Shown here: in pieces, positions 1 to 11,840 of the stretch
Position numbering within the stretch: position 1 is the first letter of the stretch
Layout: each line of letters starts with the position of its first letter
Source: Marthasterias glacialis
Lineage: Eukaryota; Echinodermata; Asteroidea; Forcipulatida; Asteriidae
DNA: 64,000 nucleotides
NCBI GenBank assembly: GCA_911728455.2
Contig: OU452222.1
Span: 4,378,108 to 4,442,107 of the forward strand
Direction: 5' to 3'
Position numbers and translations under genes: made by a program
The notes under the pieces: model-generated
What the model was told of the DNA's origin: nothing
The model's input: the letters and a program-made list of their open reading frames with translations, nothing else
The model's database searches: none

Positions 1-423
1 ATTGACCCAATTAGTAAGGTTCATGAGTGTTTTGACTTTATGAAGTGTGTTGACGTTAAGAGCAAAAGGTTTGAATGAGGTTGGAATTATTACACGGAGT
101 TTCTTAGACATGAGTCACTAGTTCAAGTGGTTCTGATCGATCAACTCATGGATAAATGGAATAATTCTTTACATGCTAGTCCCGAAATTGTACTGTTACT
201 ATTTAAAGGATTTTGTGCCGATGGTGAGATGTTATAAACACGATAAGAAATAACATACTTAAATATCACCATCATCTCACGCGTAAAGAAGATTATTTTA
301 AATCCCTGAATGACAAGCTACATGAACAAGATTTTTTACTGATATGTGTTGACAAAATGTTTCTGGGGGAAAATGTATTTTATATAAAAAAATTATTGAT
401 TTATGTGGGAAATCCAAGCTGAT
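1..423 (+). pseudogene. Broken coding remnant of unknown family, running in from the left edge
   Basis: Frame 1 is open from the window edge to 234 except for one TGA at 76-78. Frame 3 is then open from 234 to a TGA at 421-423. The amino acid composition is protein-like in both parts (for example MDKWNNSLHASPEIVLLLF, then RKEDYFKSLNDKLHEQDFLL). One stop plus one frameshift joining two long open stretches is what a decayed exon or transposon ORF would give. I do not recognise the family. A chance open stretch is possible in such AT-rich DNA. Confidence 0.3.
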
Positions 424-2598
424 TTTAGAGTGACGTCATGTGCTTACCACAATACACTCCTTCCACTGTAGTGGTTTTTTTTTTTTTTTTTTTTTTTTTG
501 TGTCAAACCGGATCACAACAGACTCCCATTCCGCCGCTAGTGTCCGGTGACCTACTCTCTACGCCGTTCCCAAAGAAAGCCAACACACAAAACCCCTACG
601 GGAGACTGTTAAGTACACTGTCCGATATTACTAGAAGCTGGTCCACTGAATGACGGATACCCGGGATTAAGGCATCATTTCTCAGCTCCCATCTTTTGTA
701 ATAGTAACTCCGTCACGCCGAGATCAGCGCTCTGTGCCCGGTTTTTTGTTGTTCAAGCTTTGATTAGTGTGATTGGTGGGTTGCGCTCCTAGCCACAAAC
801 CCCGCATGTTTGTAGTGCTATCGCGTTACCGTATCGCCCCCCAAAAAAATGTCTTCCCGTGGACTCCGTGGTAAATGGTCTAAGCAGAGGTTTTGAATGT
901 GGTTGAATATTTTTGTATGGCTTGCCCGGGCATCAATATCAGCAACAAACCGCACAGTATCTCTCACTGCGAGGGATTCATTCTGCGTGCCAGGAATAAT
1001 TTCTATAGCAATTCCACAAGTTCATCTTCCCCTGTTAAACGAAGCTGCTTAGGGAACTGTTTCGTGGGTCTTTTACGCCAGTCTATCGGATATCGTATTG
1101 CAATATGCCTATTTAAAGTACATAACCCAATTAATCCTCAATGCGATGGGAAAATATTCAATAGATTATTTCTATTTATATTAATGTCTGGTAATGCAAC
1201 CGAGGATGCCTCAAAAGCGAACTTAATCACTGTAGCTCGGAAGCCTGAGGAAACATACACTAAATCTTAAGGTACTAATATTCTAAAGGCCAATACGAAT
1301 CGGCAAGACCGTCGCTTTTATCAGCTTTTGAAATAGTTCAGAAAAGCGATGAAAACATACGCCCACTAACTAATGCTGAAGGATGACTGGGAAAAAATGG
1401 ATTACAAATTTGTATTAATGACTGTTTACCGTTGCAGTTTTGATTCCATTATGGGTGCCGTAGACCTGAGGTGTTGTCCCTTTATTTGTATATGTTTGTA
1501 TTTATTTTGCACTCTCTTAGCACAATGAAGGGAAATTGATTCCAGTTCCTGTTGGGGATAATAAGTAGACTAAACCAATCAATTTTAAAGATTTGACCTC
1601 AAAGTGGCGAGGCACCTTTCTTGACGAAAGCTGGTAGGTTTGTTATTCGAACAGTTTTAGTGAGTTGTTTCGGCTGTAGTGCGCCCGTAGCCTAGCAAAC
1701 GGGCAATTCCTGACTTCAAAACGGACGCATCACCATCATCTCGTCCAATTGTTAGTTTTCACTTTGCGATAGGAGGTCAAACGGAAGTTGTTTTTTAAAT
1801 AAGTAAACCTTGAGCTTTTTGTGGTCCCAATCTTGAGAGAGAGAGCGAGAGAGAGAAAGAGGGGGAGATTGAAAGAGAGAGAAAGAGGCGGGGAGAGAAA
1901 AAACTTTAGTAAAAACTGTTTGTGATTGGGGGGGGGGGGCAGCACGGCCTTGTTTCTGGCTTGAAGAAACATGCCCTCCGTCGTCCGTCCGTGAGGTCAC
2001 TTAGTAATCAATGTGCTGAAGGTTTAATCAGAGCTATGTAGTTTATGGTAGTTACTATTGATTTTTGTTTTTCTTCTCATTTTGTTTTGCTTTCCCGCTT
2101 GGACTGGTCCCGTAAACAATCAAACGCTTTCCTGTAGGTTCCAAATTAACTGTGTCCCATTTTTTTTTCTTTCTCTCTGAAACGAATTCCAAAACGCATC
2201 GGTTATAACATACGAAATAGACGACAGGAGAAAATATTGCAAAAATACCTCGGTTAAAAAAAAAACAGTAACTGCCGTTTGTTTTTCCGTATATGGTTGC
2301 CTGGTTTTAACAACTGTTTTTCCATTATCAAGTTTACCCTGGCAAGAATAATACCATTTCAATTTGTTTGAGTGATGTGCTTGCCTTTCATCAGTTTCGG
2401 ATTAAACGCTAATCAGCTTAGTGGATTAAGTACATCCTCATCTGTAATCCGTTACTGAACACCTTTATGACGTTTATGCCAAATGTACGCAGCAGTATCG
2501 GTCATAATTTCCCTCCGTTATTTAAGTGTAAACAGTAGTGTGGCCGGGCCTGTGAAATATTGCTCAGTGAAGTATTTTAGTGCGGCGGGTCGCTGGTG
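424..2598. other. Noncoding stretch with simple tracts
   Basis: No gene is recognised. The open frame at 893-1270 (125 aa) has no familiar motif and is about the length expected by chance. It contains a poly-T tract at 475-499 and a GA-rich purine tract at about 1836-1903. Confidence 0.5.
1836..1903 (+). repeat. (GA)n-rich low-complexity purine tract
   Basis: About 65 bases consist almost only of G and A with GAGA periodicity. Nothing ties it to a gene. Confidence 0.8.
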
Positions 2599-2599
2599 G

Positions 2600-2880
2600 G
2601 ATTGTACCTTCGATGATTGGCACACAGCCAGAGTATGTCACGAGGAAGACATTTGGCTATAATAGGGCCATCGCAGATTTGTCCTTTGCAAAAAAAAAAA
2701 TACAGGTAGAATAACAAGCCATGGCAGCCATTTTGAAAACTTTGAAATAGATTGTTGTTCTACCAGTACACTTTTAAAGGACAAATCTGCGATGGCCCTA
2801 TAACAAAACATCTATATCATAACATACGCTGGCAGCAATGGTCCTGTAGTCAAATATCTTTCTCATAACTGGCACTGGAG
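2600..2880. mobile_element. Foldback MITE-like element, left copy of the 58-kb family
   Basis: The outer ends carry GGCACACAGCCAGAGTATGT on the left and a degraded complement around 2837-2852 on the right. An inner inverted repeat of about 26 bp is nearly perfect: the arm at 2662-2687 (ATAGGGCCATCGCAGATTTG...) pairs with 2776-2801. The same end and inner sequences recur at 58180-58531. A further right-end-like sequence appears at 3653-3715, beyond the inserted 691-bp element, so the locus may be a broken or duplicated copy. Confidence 0.65.
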
Positions 2881-2903
2881 GCCTTCACGCTCGTATAAAT
2901 ACT

Positions 2904-3594
2904 GTTCCGTCCCAACTTGACAATCGCCCCAACTAGAGTTGGGACTGGTCCCAACTTGAGTGTTACAGTTGGGGCGCCCCAACTATAGCTGGGATCGCCC
3001 ATGCAGCTCTACACGAAAGCGGAGCCGCTGCCAAAGGCGAGGTTTGGGAAAAGGCCCTTTGGTTGATTGTTAGTAGTATCGGTCCTCTAGGCCGCTAACT
3101 GATCATAATTAATTATGTACAGAGCATATAGGTTACAAGTGTCTTTTTTAGAGGGTTCTGACGGCGGACACATATGACAGGTGACGTTTTCAGTTTCCAA
3201 AGTTCGGATTTAATTTCCCTTCTCTCGGAAACCAAAATTCTAATTCGTCTCAAATGTTATCAAGTACTAAAATAAAGTGGTCTTAATTACTTCATACTTT
3301 TTTTTTTTATTCTTGTCCATTTCGTTAAAAAGAATTGAAGCAATGAACATTGTCATTATTAACACTTTCAGTATTGTGTTGTCGTTTGTGCGGACATATC
3401 ACATTCTGTGTGTGTGTGGGGGGAGGGGGGTGGCATCGCTAATTTTGCCTCCATGTCCACATAGTATAGTACTGGCTCCGATGGTACTCTGTATTTACTG
3501 CGATCCCAACTATGGTTGGGGCGCCCCAACTGTAACATTCAAGTTGGGACCAGTCCCAACTATAGTTGGGGCGATTCTCAAGTTGGGACGGAAC
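2904..3594. mobile_element. 691-bp inverted-repeat element with 95-bp TIRs
   Basis: The left arm at 2904-2998 begins GTTCCGTCCCAACTTG, and the right arm at 3500-3594 ends in its complement. The arms match closely over their whole 95 bp and each contains smaller CCCAACTATAGTTGGG palindromes. A 6-bp AATACT sits on both sides (2898-2903 and 3595-3600), consistent with a target-site duplication. No transposase is recognised, so the element is non-autonomous. It interrupts an older foldback element. Confidence 0.78.
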
Positions 3595-3652
3595 AATACT
3601 ACACTGACGATGTATATTATGCGCAGAGGAAGAATCCTATACAGGAATATCT

Positions 3653-3715
3653 TATAACATACTCCGACTGTATGCCACTTCCATGCTTGTATTCATCAAT
3701 GGCACAATTCCCCCT
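3653..3715. repeat. Right-end fragment of the foldback family at 2.6 and 58 kb
   Basis: The sequence around ACATACTCCGACTGTATGCC, followed by CATGCTTGTAT and then AATGGCACAATTCC, matches the right end of the 58-kb copy (58508-58565). Confidence 0.55.
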
Positions 3716-4060
3716 ATCAGCCACACCATGTGTAATCCAGTCATGTAATTATAATTCTAATTCCAATTCGATAGATTGGATGATTACCTGCATGAAATAA
3801 CAAATTACATACGATATGTCTCACCATGAGGTACTTGTACTCCAAACCCTCTGCCCATCTGTCTGATTTGGAGCCCATGCCTTTATGGCCACGGTACATC
3901 ACATCGTTGGTTTTATACACAGAGCTAGCTCTATGTGGCTGTATCGTATAATGGGGGTGTGATCCCTGGCTACACGGCAGTATCCGGTCAAATGGCTTCT
4001 GACTGGCACCCCCCCGAACAAAGATAATTTATTGACAAAATAGGTCGACAGCCAACATTA

Positions 4061-4160
4061 GGGGCTTGATAGCTGGTAGAGCGTCCGTACGTCTAGCCGG
4101 TTCTCGCTGGTCCGAATCCCACTCCAGTCAGTGTTTACCCAGTCAGTTTCCCCTGTGGTT
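4061..4160 (+). repeat. tRNA-derived SINE head (short copy)
   Basis: A tRNA-like A box (TAGCTGGTAGAGCG) and a B box (GGTCCGAATCCCACTCC, against the usual GGTTCGAATCC) occur with tRNA spacing. The tail then runs into non-tRNA sequence. The D-arm and acceptor pairing look imperfect, so I call it a SINE head rather than a working tRNA gene. Confidence 0.5.
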
Positions 4161-7100
4161 TATTGCTTAATATCATTGGTATTTGGAAGAGTAAATTCAT
4201 TCCCAACCTCTAGTGTTCAATACAAAACTCTTTTTTTCTTCTGCTAAGCAAAAGTTAAAGGGACCCAGTCACAAACAAAATAAATAACCTTAACGCCGGA
4301 GTCTTATATAACGCACATATTATCCACTAACATTTAGGTACTCAAGGCGCTTATTATTATTTTTAGGGCAGGTTTTGAAGTTGTTTTTTTAATCAAGAGA
4401 TCCATATCACGTTGTACTTTGACTGGTCAGCTGTTTCTGCTTAGCGATACTTTTCAATGCTAAGCAATTTTTGTTTCATGCGTAACAGATTTACGAAATA
4501 AGGCCCAGCATGGAGTTGCGTTTAAGCACAGACAAACCACCGCGACTCTAGTCTGTTGAAGTCCTCGATGTTAGACAGACACGGTCGCTTTCACCAGAAA
4601 GCAGTAAATATCCACGCGTCAAAGGCGATTGCCTTTGTAATCCACACATGCATTAATCTCAATAAATGACAGAATGACACGTGGCGTACGACAGTTGATA
4701 CCTCCACGTCTGGCAGCCGAGTAAGCGCATAAGCACACGATTTACGGCTTAGCATCGTGGGGATAGATGGTTATTAAATTCTTTCGGGTGCCTCCTCTAG
4801 TGACAACATCGTCTTTTGACGAAAAGTGGTGACGGTTGGTTGACTCTCCTTCAACGTTTCGACAAAGTGTCTTCGAGCAGCCATCACGAGATGGCTTGAG
4901 CGCACTCCTGGCTTGAGCATCTGACGTCACACTCGGAGGCTCTTACGCGCCAGAGACCGGCCCTTCACTACCGAGGCTGCCTGGGTGACGAGCCCGTGAC
5001 CTTTTTGGTTGGTGTCGCACTGTGCGATATTGAGCGATGAGATTTGAGCGCGTGCACCAATTACCCCGGATAATACATTTCCATATGAGAGTAGGGGACA
5101 GCGTAAACTCGCCCAGTGAAGCTGAGTTGCTAGTACCAAAGCCAGTCTTTATCAGTGAAGATTAAAGACAGCCGATCAGTCTAATGCAACACTCGACTCT
5201 GAGAAAATAATTATAATGAACTTAACTGAAAGACGAGTGCATGGCGCAATATAGAACCAAATTCCAAGACAGATGAATGACTGTTTGTTGGCCTCCAATT
5301 CTAAAACGATGCGTTAGCGCATGCTCAAGCTGCATGCTAAAACATCAATCAAATTCGGTTCAGCTTCGAAGCCACGCACTCAGTGCATGACACAAAAACA
5401 CTTTCACGGTGCCAATTTTATACGGACACCTATAATTTGTCAAAGAAATACATCATGATAACTTTACAACCGTTACTTTATTGGGATTCCCCCGGGGGGG
5501 GATAAGTACGATGTGTTCTTTCTCGAACTTTTGCGGGCTCGCGGCTTTATTTTTAGAAATGTAGTTTGCATTTTTGTTTGTTGTGTGTCAATCTTGTGAT
5601 ACCCACACAGACAAGCAGTTTAGGTGAACGGGTGATATTCCTTACTGATAATAGCACAAGTTTTCAGGGATCGTCTACTTCCTCCCCCCTCGCTCTCACA
5701 TGAGCTCTCCCTCCTCCCCCTCCTCCTTCTCCCTCTTCTCTCTGTTCCCAATTTAGACCCCCATAAAGCAATCAAGACAACATCGTCTACGGCCTCGCAC
5801 GAGTAGACTGCCCGTCGATCGATACTCCTCCACACAACACGGTGCGACAGGTCTGCCTGCCTTTACCGCGTCAAGTCACTGAACGAAAAATCAACAAGAA
5901 TTTCTCCCTTGCACTGATCAGTATCACGTAGGAAGAAAAAAGAACCCGGATATATTCCTTTAGGATCTTAAAAATGCAGTGCACGCTCAATTGTGGCACC
6001 TCTCCAAGGAATGGCCCATTGGAGTGTCGAAGATGGATTGGAAAGTAGTTTGAGTTCCATCTCACCACATTTTAATTTTCACTTTGCCTATACATATAAC
6101 AGGCTCTACTGTGACTTTTTAATTTGCCAAGAATGTTCACCTGCATGCTGAGATGAGGGGAAAGCTTCCTTAATACATAAAATAGCCATCGGCTTAGGTC
6201 CTGGTGCGACTTGTCACGTTGTCAAAAATGTACGGCGCGCTTAGATGGTGAAAAGCTTCCTATAAAATAGTCATCGGCTCAGGCCCTATATACTGTTACT
6301 CTTTCATGTCCTCAGGAATGTCTGCTGTCACCGCATGCCTACATGGAGAAATAACTTCCTATACATAAAACAGTCATCGGCTCAATGAACAATTTTAGAA
6401 GTCCCAAAATTCAGTATACTGCAACGTTATTGTCAAAGAGCAGTCGCATGTGAAGCGTGCGATTTCAGGAGACTGAGTGAAAAAAAAAATTAACTCTGAG
6501 TGCTTGTTGCGCCCTTGGAACTCCCCTGGATATCCTAGCGTTTCGCGCGTGCTCCGAATGAGCACCAGGCTTAAATTTATCCAGTCGAAACTTTCTTGTG
6601 GCCGTACACTGTACTGGTGCCGTTTTAGTGCAGTGCATTTCGTGGCAAGGTCCGGCCGAGTGGCCGGACTTGCACGCCGGCAGAACGAGTCAGGACGTTC
6701 CGGATGAGAAGGTGACCAGAGGATTGATGGAATCTGTTTATTGATCGCTTGAGTGATCCAGGAGAGACGTGTCTGAGGACAGGGTGCGGGGGGGGGGGGG
6801 TCCGATATAGTGGATGGTCTCTAGTTACATGCAGCTGGTCCAGTGGTGGGCTCGACACTGCTAACAAACAGGACCGGGTGAGGTTTCAACTGAACTAAAT
6901 AAAAGAGGATCTAGTGTTGGTACCCTGGTTTCTTTACCAGAAGGACTGAGAGGTTAACTCTTGCCTCAGACCCTGTTCCCTCTTCAGTATTCTAACCGTG
7001 TCGTTGGGGTTGTTTTGCGGTGGGTTCAGATCAGAACGCATGCATTACTCCCGCGGTTAACATCGTTAAGTGGTAATTTCCTAAATTCTTGAACTTTTTC

Positions 7101-10100
7101 TTCAACAAATTTTCTAAGCGAATATTTTCTATGTAGGATAGTTGTGGGCAGTCATCGGCAACGCCGGTTTCAGAATTGACTCTTGAAGGGTCAGCCTGGA
7201 CTGACTTGAGTCAGATGGACTTCATCAGAAGAATGACCGAGGAGTGTCAACTCGTCACCCTGGAGTTGTTGAGTCACTTATCTGCTTTAACAGAAAACCG
7301 CCCGGCAACGTGGGCGGCAAGTTTGCCTGCCATTTTTGCGTTGCTTAGCAGTGTTTATGAAATATACATTCTGCTAATGGCCGCTCCGTAACCAGGAAAC
7401 GTCTGCTTACAGGCTTTATGAAATTGAGCCCATGCAGGTTCTGATGTTGGGAATGGGTGGGACTCAACAGACTGATGCGGACTGGCCTCGGACGCTTAAA
7501 CGCCAACATCGTGTATGTGGAACCTTGCTGGGAGTCCAGCCTGTGACTAGGGTAGAGCATGCAGCAAACAGCCAACCATTATCATCAAAGATTGCCCACT
7601 CCATTGCCCACTCCATTGCCCACTCCATTGCCCACCAAATTGGGGCCCATGGACTGAAAGAAGATGATGCTGCAAACAGAGAGAGTGGCTATTAAAACAC
7701 TCACCCCGAGTTCTGAGCATCTTTGCGTTTGGGTTTCATTGGCATGAAGAAGAAGGTATTGGTGTGTGTCCCATCTGACAAAATACTAGTTAATTCTTGA
7801 AGAACGAAACAATGTTTAGGATGGGAGTGTATGTTTGGTAAAATCCCTAAGGGTCTTGTCACCAGACCTTTGCGTCAGCAGGGGGCGAGGCAGTTATGTT
7901 TGTCTCGCAACGGATTCATTTACCCCTCCCTGTTCTTAGCTGTGCTGTGAAGAGACGTTCATTTATATTTCTCCGTGTCTTGTCTCTGCGCATTGGGGCA
8001 GGTTTCTATCCCTTCAAAAAGTAGCCCACACCTCGAGTAACCTTTGGGCCTTGTGATGGGCGAATTGCATCTAAACAAATCAGAAGTAGTAGCATAAATA
8101 TGTTCCAATCAGACTCTCACTTTTCCTCAGAATTTAACTTTGCTCCCCCTTAAACACAGTGTTTGACAGTAAATTGCCTCATGCATTATTACCTGGCCCT
8201 TAGATTTCCAGGTGAAAAATACACGTTGTAATCATCCAAATGATACCAACTAGAGTTCATTTATGAAGCAGATTATCTTATAAAACCACAGCAGAGTAAC
8301 ACCCCCCCCCTCGCCTCGCCCCCACACCCACACACTTATTTACACGTCAAACTCTCCACGTCGCTGATACCCTCCTTAATATTAGTTTAGCAAAACGCGT
8401 ATCCCTGTTTCGCTCCCGTCCGATAACACAACCCGAAATTTCATTATTTGAAATCCGACCAGAGAAATCAGGTTATCAGGAATAGCCCAGGAATTTATCC
8501 CCGTCTCGGGTTCCTTCATTGTAATTCTTTAACACACATTAAAGTGCGTGTATCGTGTTACTCAGTCATGGTGCGTGTTTTTAGACTGAAAAGAAGCCCC
8601 CCCCCCCTTTTTCATCTACAGGCGGGAAAAACTATATAGGTTATACATATATATTGCTCCCGTTATTAACACTTTGGTGGGCGTGTATTATAAAAAAGAG
8701 AAAAAAAACATATGCAGGTGGAATGAGTTACCTGTGTGCACGACTGGGCATAAATGCGGCCTCATATTTCTAAAAATTACCGTATTTACCATACCGGTAC
8801 CACTTCAAAATTATATCCGTATACTTTTGAGAACCTTTGCGTGAAGAATTGCCCCTTTAATTAACGAGAAATCGTCGAATAAAACAAAAGAGGTCAAAGG
8901 TTAACGTATACGCTTATTCAGTCGTTGCAACCGTCCAAAATAGACATCAACTCGCACACTGAATCCAGCCGCGAATGTCAGCCGCGAATTACCAATTCCC
9001 GGCCGCAAATTCCAGCCACAAATTCGGGATACCGGCCAGCCGCACACTCCCCGAATCAAGGTAATGGGCTGTTGACTCGCTATAGCCCCCACGGATACAG
9101 TGGCCGAGCCACGGTCCGTTACCCGGACTTTCATGATATGAAATCTGAAATGCAATTACCATCATTATTAATAACTTGGATCACAAATTTGAATATGTAT
9201 TCACGGACGACTGCAAACAGTTAGCGTTTAATTTGGTCCAGTAATAAGATTTTTAAACGGATGGAAAAACAACTAGCTTGAATGATCAGGTGGGTTACCG
9301 GTTTCAATTCTTTAGATAAGTCACATGCACGTCACGTGACCCTTGTTTTTTTTTGTTTTGTTTTTTTGTTTTTTAATAACCACGAGACCGGCCAGATTTG
9401 GGTGTTATTGTATAGTGGATGTTTATATTCTACTTTTGGACGATCTTTCGAGTCATGCTGTCTTCGATAATGTTTGTTTTCCCGCCCAATAAATCGCCCA
9501 ACGAGGCCGCATTGCTCATTTTAACGGATCTATTTTAAGCATTCATGTGTGTACACCCATATTTTTATGAACTCGGCTATTATAACACACAACACTCAAT
9601 CATTGTGAACATTGCCTCATCTTGGAACAATATTTCAAAAGAGATGATTCTGATTTGTTTCTGTATTGATTTTCTTTCTTAAAAAAAAAACCCATTAAGG
9701 AAAGATATCACCGGCCCAGCTCGCCCAGACAATTAATTTCTAGTCAGCCAAGCGTGGCCTGCACACCATTACAGACAAACATGCTGCACAACAAGTCAAT
9801 TTTTATACATTCCAAATCTCAATATGTGTACCAGCAATTTAATCAATGCGCGGCCATCATGATCGGTCGAGTTCCCCCCGGGAGTAGATTTCTCTTTCTC
9901 TGGCACTGCCGCTTTCCAGCCTAGACTATCAGGCCCTTAGCCGGTATATACCTTAAAGGTATCAAGCAATAAGTGTGGACAAAAAAAATCATCATTTTAC
10001 AGCACAACACAGCTCATACCGGTACCAGATATTTTCCACGGTGCTAAAATGCCGCAAAGCAGACTTCTACATATCAATAATTAAGTGTGAACCTACGATG

Positions 10101-10130
10101 ACCCATTAACAACCAATTAATAAATTTTTG
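4161..10130. other. Long stretch with no recognisable gene
   Basis: Open frames are short and have no familiar motifs. Structures seen include a 12-bp tandem repeat at about 7595-7634 and homopolymer runs near 6787-6800, 8301-8310 and 8595-8608. Pieces resembling CTGCTTAGC/GCTAAGC repeats occur near 4225-4480. Confidence 0.45.
7595..7634 (+). repeat. 12-bp tandem repeat (unit ATTGCCCACTCC), just over three copies
   Basis: Three exact copies are followed by a partial one. The unit length is a multiple of three, so the surrounding frame stays open and reads IAHS repeatedly. I see no sign that it is translated. Confidence 0.8.
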
Positions 10131-10135
10131 AAACC

Positions 10136-10635
10136 GTCATATTATGGATTCCGTTATTACGGATTCACAATCAGTTATAACGGATTCACAATCAGTATGA
10201 CGGATTCACAATCCGTTATTACAGATTCACAGTTATTTATAACGGATTCACAATCCGTTATTACGGATTCACAATCCGTTGTTACGGATTCACAATCCGT
10301 TATTACGGATTCACAATCCGTTATTACGGATTCACAATCCGTTATTACGGATTCACAATCCGTTATTACGGATTCACAATCCGTTATTACGGATTCACAA
10401 TCAGTTAGAACAGATTTACAATCCGTTATAATGGACTCACATCTAAAACATCTAAACTATGCCATGTTTTTTAATCTAAAGTAACGGATTGTGAATCCGA
10501 AATAACAGATTGAGAATCCGTCATAACGGATCGTGAATCCGTCATAACTGATGGTGAATCCGTTATAGCGGATCGTGAATCCGTTTATTTTGATTTTGAC
10601 TCCGTTATAACGGATTATGAATCCATTATAACGCC
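10136..10635. repeat. Palindromic array of 21-bp hairpin units
   Basis: About 14 tandem units at 10136-10442 carry the core ACGGATTCACAATCCGT, itself a 7-bp hairpin with a CACA loop, on a 21-bp period. After an AT-rich spacer (about 10443-10480) there are about 7 units in the opposite orientation (ACGGATTGTGAATCCGT). The whole locus can therefore fold on itself, and each unit can fold alone. The 21-bp period keeps one frame open for 118 codons (VITDSQS repeats), which I take as a side effect of the repeat. Confidence 0.9.
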
Positions 10636-11496
10636 GCAATTAACAAAATCCCTGAAAATTTTTTGTTTTTTGTCGTTTCAACAGCTACCCTGTTTTGATG
10701 AAATTTTCACATGTCGGTTGGATGCTAGTGTTCACGTTTCTTTCAAACTCGAGGATAAGAAGTCTTAAATTTACTCTTCCTCCTACAAAACCAATTATGT
10801 GCTATCCCTTTAAGGTAAAGAGAAGATTCCCACTAATTTGAGATCAAGGCCTATGCACACTGCAGAGATAATCGAAGGGTTGTACACTCTGTATATTCCC
10901 ACGTTCCAAAGTGTTGCATTGTAGGAAGAGAGGCAATGCACTTTTTACCCGCATTCTGTAACATCGCAGCTTCCGTAATAAATCGCACCGGGTGATTGCT
11001 CCCTTCATGCACGAGGTGGTTTTAACAAAATAGCCGAGCAGATATAAACCCCAGCGATGGCAATCGCACTTTTAATCGAACAATGGATCTCGGCATTCTT
11101 GCCAACCAATGCCCTGCTGATAGCCCCCCCCCCCTCCCGAAGGGATCCTATTCAAAATGATGGAAATAATGACAGTTCAAACTAGATATAATATTTTGAT
11201 AACAACCTGTCTACATTTAAAGCTCATAGTCATTTATTTGTAATTTGATTTGAGGATAATATCTATTTTTCTATATTTATTTTGCCATTATATATTTTAG
11301 AGAATTTTGCTTAAGGGCCACGTATGCCTGATTCGACTTTTGCTTGAAAAAAAAAAACAACAACAGACACAATTATCTTTTAAACTCTCATTGTGTAAAA
11401 TAGTAAAGTATTTGTAACTATATCGTTAAAAGAAAATTATTATCTTCAATTTCAAAGCTCCACTGATTATAAAGTTCACACCAATACCAATCATTC

Positions 11497-11690
11497 ACTC
11501 GAAAATCTCCCCGGTCAAATTTGACCTGGATTACGGGTCCAGGAGGCCTAACCCATTTCTGGTTCAGGCTGACTCGGAAACTGGTGACAATTTTGAGTTT
11601 TTGACTGGGATTCTGCGTCAGTTCGACATAGATAGCCGGTCATAGCCCAGCAAATGGTCAGGCCTGCATGCTGTGACCCGGAAACATAGT
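11497..11690. mobile_element. Degenerate TTGACCCGGATT-type MITE
   Basis: The left end and body (CCCCGGTCAAATTTGACCTG, then ACGGGTCCAGGAGGCC and a GTTCAGGCTGACTCGGAAAC stretch) match the elements at 46449-46658 and 60031-60250 in order and spacing. The right end is decayed. It sits directly against the next MITE at 11695. Confidence 0.55.
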
Positions 11691-11694
11691 CAAT

Positions 11695-11840
11695 TGGAGA
11701 CTTTTGAGGACACTAGGTGGCAGTAGACTTACCAGGTAAAACTATTGTTCTCGGAAATTTGTGTATGATGCTCAGAACGACTCAAACATTGGAAATTTAC
11801 CTGGTAAATCTGCTGCCACCTAGCGTTCCAAAGTCTCCCA
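11695..11840. mobile_element. MITE with TIR GGAGACTTT...ACACTAGGTGGCAGCAGA (short copy)
   Basis: The left arm (GGAGACTTTTGAGGACACTA, GGTGGCAGTAGACTTACC) pairs with the right arm (GGTAAATCTGCTGCCACC, TAGCGTTCCAAAGTCTCC) around a core of about 55 bp. A second copy with the same arms lies at 14411-14693. No coding capacity. Confidence 0.75.

Noticed and set aside
10128..10484. 118-codon open frame of VITDSQS repeats
   Set aside because: It is made entirely by a 21-bp hairpin repeat and has no splice, signal or conserved context. The frame is open only because 21 is divisible by three.
10136..10635. Possible CRISPR array
   Set aside because: The repeats are directly adjacent, with no unique spacers, in animal DNA.
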